From positions 1 to 8,310 of the forward strand of contig CADDZH010000154.1 in the NCBI GenBank assembly GCA_902812455.1: a stretch of 8,310 nucleotides of DNA, written 5' to 3'. The notes beneath the pieces were generated by a model. It saw only the letters and a list, made by a program, of their open reading frames with translations, was not told where the DNA came from and made no database searches. The position numbers and the translations under genes are program-made. This document shows, in pieces, positions 5,471 to 8,310 of this stretch. The DNA is from Chloroflexota bacterium (GTDB taxonomy: Bacteria; Chloroflexota; Ktedonobacteria; Ktedonobacterales; Ktedonobacteraceae). Positions within the stretch are counted from its first letter, which is position 1, and every line of letters begins with the position of its first letter.

Positions 5471-7426
5471 CTATGAGGTGCTGGCCTCCAGATAGCGCCG
5501 CGCGTCCTCCTCGCTGAGCGTCTCGATCCAGGCATGCAGGCATCGTTCGATCTCCGCAGCGAGCCGGGCGATGGAGGGCGCCGCAAAGAGCGTGCGTAGG
5601 GGAAGGGTCACGCCAAAGGCAGCGCCGATGCGCTCAATGAGCTGCGCCCCCAGCAGGGAGTGGCCGCCCAGCAGAAAGAGATTGTCGTCTCTGCCCACCG
5701 CTTCGATGTGCAACAGTTCCGCAGCAATCGCTGCCAGCCTGGCTTCGATGGGCGTGAGCGGGGGAGCGAGCGGTTCATCACGCAGCGTATTCGCTGCGTC
5801 AGGAGCAGGCAGCGCGGCACGATCAATTTTTCCATTGGGCGTCAGCGGCAGCGCCTCCAGCGGAACAAACACCGCTGGAACCATATAAGCGGGCAGATGT
5901 CTCTTTACTCGATCCTGTAAGGCACTGGAAGAGATCGCCATTCCAGGATTCAGGACTATGTAGGCAACTAACCGCTTCTCGCCTGGAGCATCTTCCCGGG
6001 CAACCACGCAGCTAGCCTGAAGAGCGGGATGCTGGTTGAGCACAGACACAATCTCGTCCGGCTCGATACGATAGCCGCGGATCTTGATCTGCTCATCGAT
6101 GCGCCCGAGAAAAGCCAGCTGCTCATCCGGTAAACGGCGCGCCAGATCGCCCGTCTTGTACAGACGCGCCCCCGGCCCGGCGCAAAATGGATGAGGAATA
6201 AACTTCTCAGCAGTGAGTTCTGGCTGGTTGAGATAGCCCCGTGCCAGGCCCACCCCACCGATGTACATTTCCCCAGGCTCGCCATCTGCCACTGGCTGGA
6301 GGTGCTCATCTAAAAGATAAACCTCGGTATTGGCAATAGGCCCTCCAATGGAGGGAAGGCCCTCCGCCTGCGGTCCTGGGAACACACGCCCCGAGGTGGC
6401 GACAACCGTCGCTTCGGTAGGCCCATAATTGTTGATCAAGGCAAAGGGCAGCGACGCATCGGGATAGCGATGCAGGACATCCCCACCGGTGAGCAGGAAG
6501 CGCAGCGCAGTCTCAGGCGGCCACTTCAGCGTCAGCAGGCGCTCGGCCAGGGGCGTCGGCAGAAAGGAGATGGTGATCTGCTGGCGAACGAGCCAATCGC
6601 GCAGGAGCACCGGCAGGCTCCGCAGCTGCTCATCAACCAGATACACGCAGGCGCCACAACACAGATAGGGCCACAGTTCCCAGCCGGTGGCATCGAAGGC
6701 CGGGCTGGCGATTTGCGTCGCGCGATCCGCTGGGGTAACAGCGAACGCCTGTTGATGCCAGCGAACCAGGTTGAGCAGGCTGCTATGCGTGATCTGGACG
6801 CCCTTTGGCTGTCCGGTTGATCCAGACGTGTAGATGATGTAGGCCAGGTTGTCGGGCGACGCGGGAAACAGAGGATCTGCTACGCTTTGCGTTGCAAGCG
6901 CCGGTTCGCTATCGAGAGAGAGCACGCTGGCCTGCGTCGCCTGAAGGTGCTCAGCCAGAGGCTGCTGCGTAATCAGCAAAGGCACGCTGGCATCCTCCAG
7001 CATAAACAGCAGGCGCGCTGGCGGATACGTGGGATCAAGCGGGACATAGGCCCCTCCAGCCTTCAGAATGCCAAGCAATCCCACAACCATATCCGGCGAA
7101 CGCTCCATACAGAGACCAACGGGCACATCCGGCCCCACTCCAAGGGCCTGTAAGCGGTGGGCAAGCTGATTTGCTCGCTCATTCAACGCAGCGTAACTGA
7201 GCGCCTGATTGCTCGCCACGAGCGCGGGCGCATCAGGCGTTCTGGCAGCTTGCGCTGCTATCGCCTGGGGTATACACAGGCTGTGCGGATGAGATGGCGC
7301 TGGAACGTTCCGGGGCGCGAGCTTCGGCTCGGCGCGGCGGACGGGGGCGATGGATTCGGTGAGAGACCAGCGATATGCAGCGTCCACCTGGGAATAATCC
7401 CTGGTATTGGTGTGAGAGGAAGTCAT
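5471..7426 (-). CDS. Stand-alone nonribosomal peptide synthetase module, A-PCP, predicted leucine-activating
   Basis: This 651-residue protein has two domains. The adenylation domain (about 50-540) shows A3 YTSGSTGQPKGV (199-210), A4 FDATGWE (244-250), A5 NNYGPTE (332-338), A7 YKTGDLAR (423-430), A8 GRIDEQIKIRGYRIEPDEI (441-459) and A10 PNGKIDR with the catalytic Lys533. A carrier domain follows (about 555-630) with LGGHSLL, whose Ser590 would carry 4'-phosphopantetheine. Aligned by eye to the GrsA positions, the pocket residues are D245, A246, W249, F288, L312, G314, N333, V341, V342 and K533, that is DAWFLGNVVK, a classical leucine code. There is no condensation, epimerisation or thioesterase domain, so leucine would be loaded in trans for another enzyme. 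The first 50 residues and the last 20 are of unassigned function. The start at 7426 is chosen for its GAGGT ribosome binding site; an in-frame ATG at 7567 lacks one and adds residues unrelated to the family. Confidence 0.93.
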   Translation of the reverse strand: MTSSHTNTRDYSQVDAAYRWSLTESIAPVRRAEPKLAPRNVPAPSHPHSLCIPQAIAAQAARTPDAPALVASNQALSYAALNERANQLAHRLQALGVGPDVPVGLCMERSPDMVVGLLGILKAGGAYVPLDPTYPPARLLFMLEDASVPLLITQQPLAEHLQATQASVLSLDSEPALATQSVADPLFPASPDNLAYIIYTSGSTGQPKGVQITHSSLLNLVRWHQQAFAVTPADRATQIASPAFDATGWELWPYLCCGACVYLVDEQLRSLPVLLRDWLVRQQITISFLPTPLAERLLTLKWPPETALRFLLTGGDVLHRYPDASLPFALINNYGPTEATVVATSGRVFPGPQAEGLPSIGGPIANTEVYLLDEHLQPVADGEPGEMYIGGVGLARGYLNQPELTAEKFIPHPFCAGPGARLYKTGDLARRLPDEQLAFLGRIDEQIKIRGYRIEPDEIVSVLNQHPALQASCVVAREDAPGEKRLVAYIVLNPGMAISSSALQDRVKRHLPAYMVPAVFVPLEALPLTPNGKIDRAALPAPDAANTLRDEPLAPPLTPIEARLAAIAAELLHIEAVGRDDNLFLLGGHSLLGAQLIERIGAAFGVTLPLRTLFAAPSIARLAAEIERCLHAWIETLSEEDARRYLEASTS

Positions 7427-7573
7427 TGCTTTTACCTCATCTTCCAGAGCATTGTATGCTGAGGCAAAACCTATCATGGCAGGCAACATCAAGGCACGGA
7501 GGGAGTAACCGATTGATACAAGCGACAGTCGGTTATGGGAAGGGTACGCTGATACAGAGCGGTCCATCGCGTG
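7427..7573 (-). other. Intergenic leader between oxidoreductase and A-PCP genes, with a 7-bp inverted repeat
   Basis: This 147-bp gap lies between two leftward genes. TAACCGA (7506-7512) and TCGGTTA (7529-7535) form an exact inverted repeat with a 16-base spacer, compatible with a small regulator operator but short enough to occur by chance. A minus-strand TACAAT (7456-7451) could be a -10 element, but no good -35 lies at the right distance and the transcript would begin only about 18 bases before the start codon. No coding sequence with family similarity is seen. Confidence 0.35.
7434..7438 (-). promoter_or_regulatory. Ribosome binding site for the A-PCP gene
   Basis: On the minus strand GAGGT lies about 8 bases before the ATG at 7426-7424. 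It supports this start over the in-frame ATG at 7567-7565, which has no purine-rich sequence upstream. Confidence 0.65.
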
Positions 7574-8310
7574 TCAGCCTGGGATAAGCAATGCCGATTG
7601 TTCATTCTCAGAAACTGGTTCAGAAACTGGCGCGACACCAGCGGCTTCCCGATTGGAGAAACTTTGATAGGGCTTCTTATCGGGGTCCCACCAGGGTTCT
7701 GTTGCCACCAGATCTTCGGCGGCGGCGCTCACGCTATGTGCCTGGACAGGGAGGGACAATCCCAGATCCTCGTGAATGACCTGGGACACCAGCGCATGCG
7801 TGGCATGAAAACTGAGTGTCCACTTCCCAGGCAAGAGCGACCAGAGATGACTGATGCCGTCCAGCTTTTCATGATTCATACAGAAAAAACTTGGCCTGGT
7901 TGACCAGGCGGTATTGCTCACAGCAATCTCTGTTTTGCTGCACACATACGCCCTGCCAGTGTCCAGACCAAGCACATCCTCTCGCACATATTTTCTGACC
8001 TGCTCTACTATCTCAGCCCATTGGGCCAACGCAACCGGCCACCGGCCATTCCGCCGGATGCTGGGCTGCAAGCCATTGAAGAGGGAGACGAGCACCGGAC
8101 TGCCATAGGTTGGCGCAACCGTCGGGCCTCCATATTCCAGGCACAGGACAGCGCGATTCAATCGATAATTATCGAACAGAACCATCATACCAAGGCGCGG
8201 GCGCAGCTGAGTCCAGACAGTTGACTCGATCTGCTTCAAGAAGGGAAGTAATCCCAGGCCAGCACAGAGGATGATTCCCCCAGCGCTGACCGTCTCGCGC
8301 AGCCCCACTC
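7574..8310 (-). CDS. Probable FAD-dependent (DAO-like) oxidoreductase, C-terminal part, runs off right edge
   Basis: The leftward frame is open from the right edge to TGA at 7576-7574, about 245 codons. The true start lies beyond the window; the GTG at 8308 is not claimed as a start. Near the visible beginning, SAGGIILCAGLGLLPFLKQ resembles the strand-turn-helix of FAD oxidoreductases in which a hydrophobic strand ends A-G-x-G/W before a helix. It is followed by RPRLGMMVLF, like the R-P-x-x-G-x-x-x substrate-domain strand of D-amino-acid-oxidase-type enzymes. Towards the end, HLWSLLPGKWTLSFHATHAL resembles the C-terminal helix that contacts FAD. The N-terminal Rossmann GxGxxG motif would be off-window, so the assignment is tentative and the substrate unknown. 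A tail of about 60 residues rich in A, E, P and S follows the fold. It precedes the A-PCP gene on the same strand by 147 bp, so a role in tailoring the carrier-bound amino acid, or in the same product pathway, is an inference. Confidence 0.5.
   Translation of the reverse strand, partial: VGLRETVSAGGIILCAGLGLLPFLKQIESTVWTQLRPRLGMMVLFDNYRLNRAVLCLEYGGPTVAPTYGSPVLVSLFNGLQPSIRRNGRWPVALAQWAEIVEQVRKYVREDVLGLDTGRAYVCSKTEIAVSNTAWSTRPSFFCMNHEKLDGISHLWSLLPGKWTLSFHATHALVSQVIHEDLGLSLPVQAHSVSAAAEDLVATEPWWDPDKKPYQSFSNREAAGVAPVSEPVSENEQSALLIPG

Noticed and set aside
7427..7567. Longer A-PCP start at ATG 7567 (698 residues)
   Set aside because: It has no ribosome binding site and adds residues without family similarity, whereas ATG 7426 has GAGGT at ideal spacing.

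Overview
This window looks like a piece of a moderately GC-rich bacterial chromosome (about 58-60% GC by eye). The mix of an IS remnant, a stand-alone nonribosomal peptide module and a compact ssnA/ygeY/ygeW-type catabolic cluster would fit a soil Chloroflexota bacterium of the Ktedonobacteria type. That taxonomic guess rests on general character only; there is no marker gene.

Left edge (1-343): the first 11 codons of a leftward transposase and the probable end of its insertion sequence lie next to a GNAT acetyltransferase that has lost its 5' part. Only about the last 50 codons of the GNAT gene are recognisable, and roughly 60-65 bp between the inferred IS end and the GNAT homology are unexplained. 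A small DUF4177-like gene (373-651) follows.

Centre (661-5383, plus strand): four genes form a catabolic cluster: SsnA-type aminohydrolase, YgeY-type M20 metallohydrolase, carbamate kinase, and YgeW-type transcarbamylase. The last three are tightly spaced (28 and 25 bp). The first is separated from them by 107 bp containing a perfect 22-bp-arm palindrome. Orthologues of all four sit together in the E. coli yge/yqe/ygf region, which is linked to anaerobic purine/urate breakdown. The likely logic is that amidohydrolase steps open a ring and trim an N-carbamoyl (ureido) compound, YgeW phosphorolyses the carbamoyl group to carbamoyl phosphate, and carbamate kinase converts this to ATP, ammonia and CO2. 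Other E. coli members (hyuA, ygeX, ygfK, xdhD) are not in this window.

Right part (5471-8310, minus strand): a 651-residue stand-alone adenylation-carrier (A-PCP) protein follows the 3' end of a probable FAD-dependent oxidoreductase that runs off the right edge. The A-domain pocket residues read by eye as DAWFLGNVVK, a classical leucine code. The pair suggests oxidative processing of, or a biosynthetic supply route from, a carrier-bound leucine. The two halves of the window converge at 5383/5471 with no obvious terminator between them.
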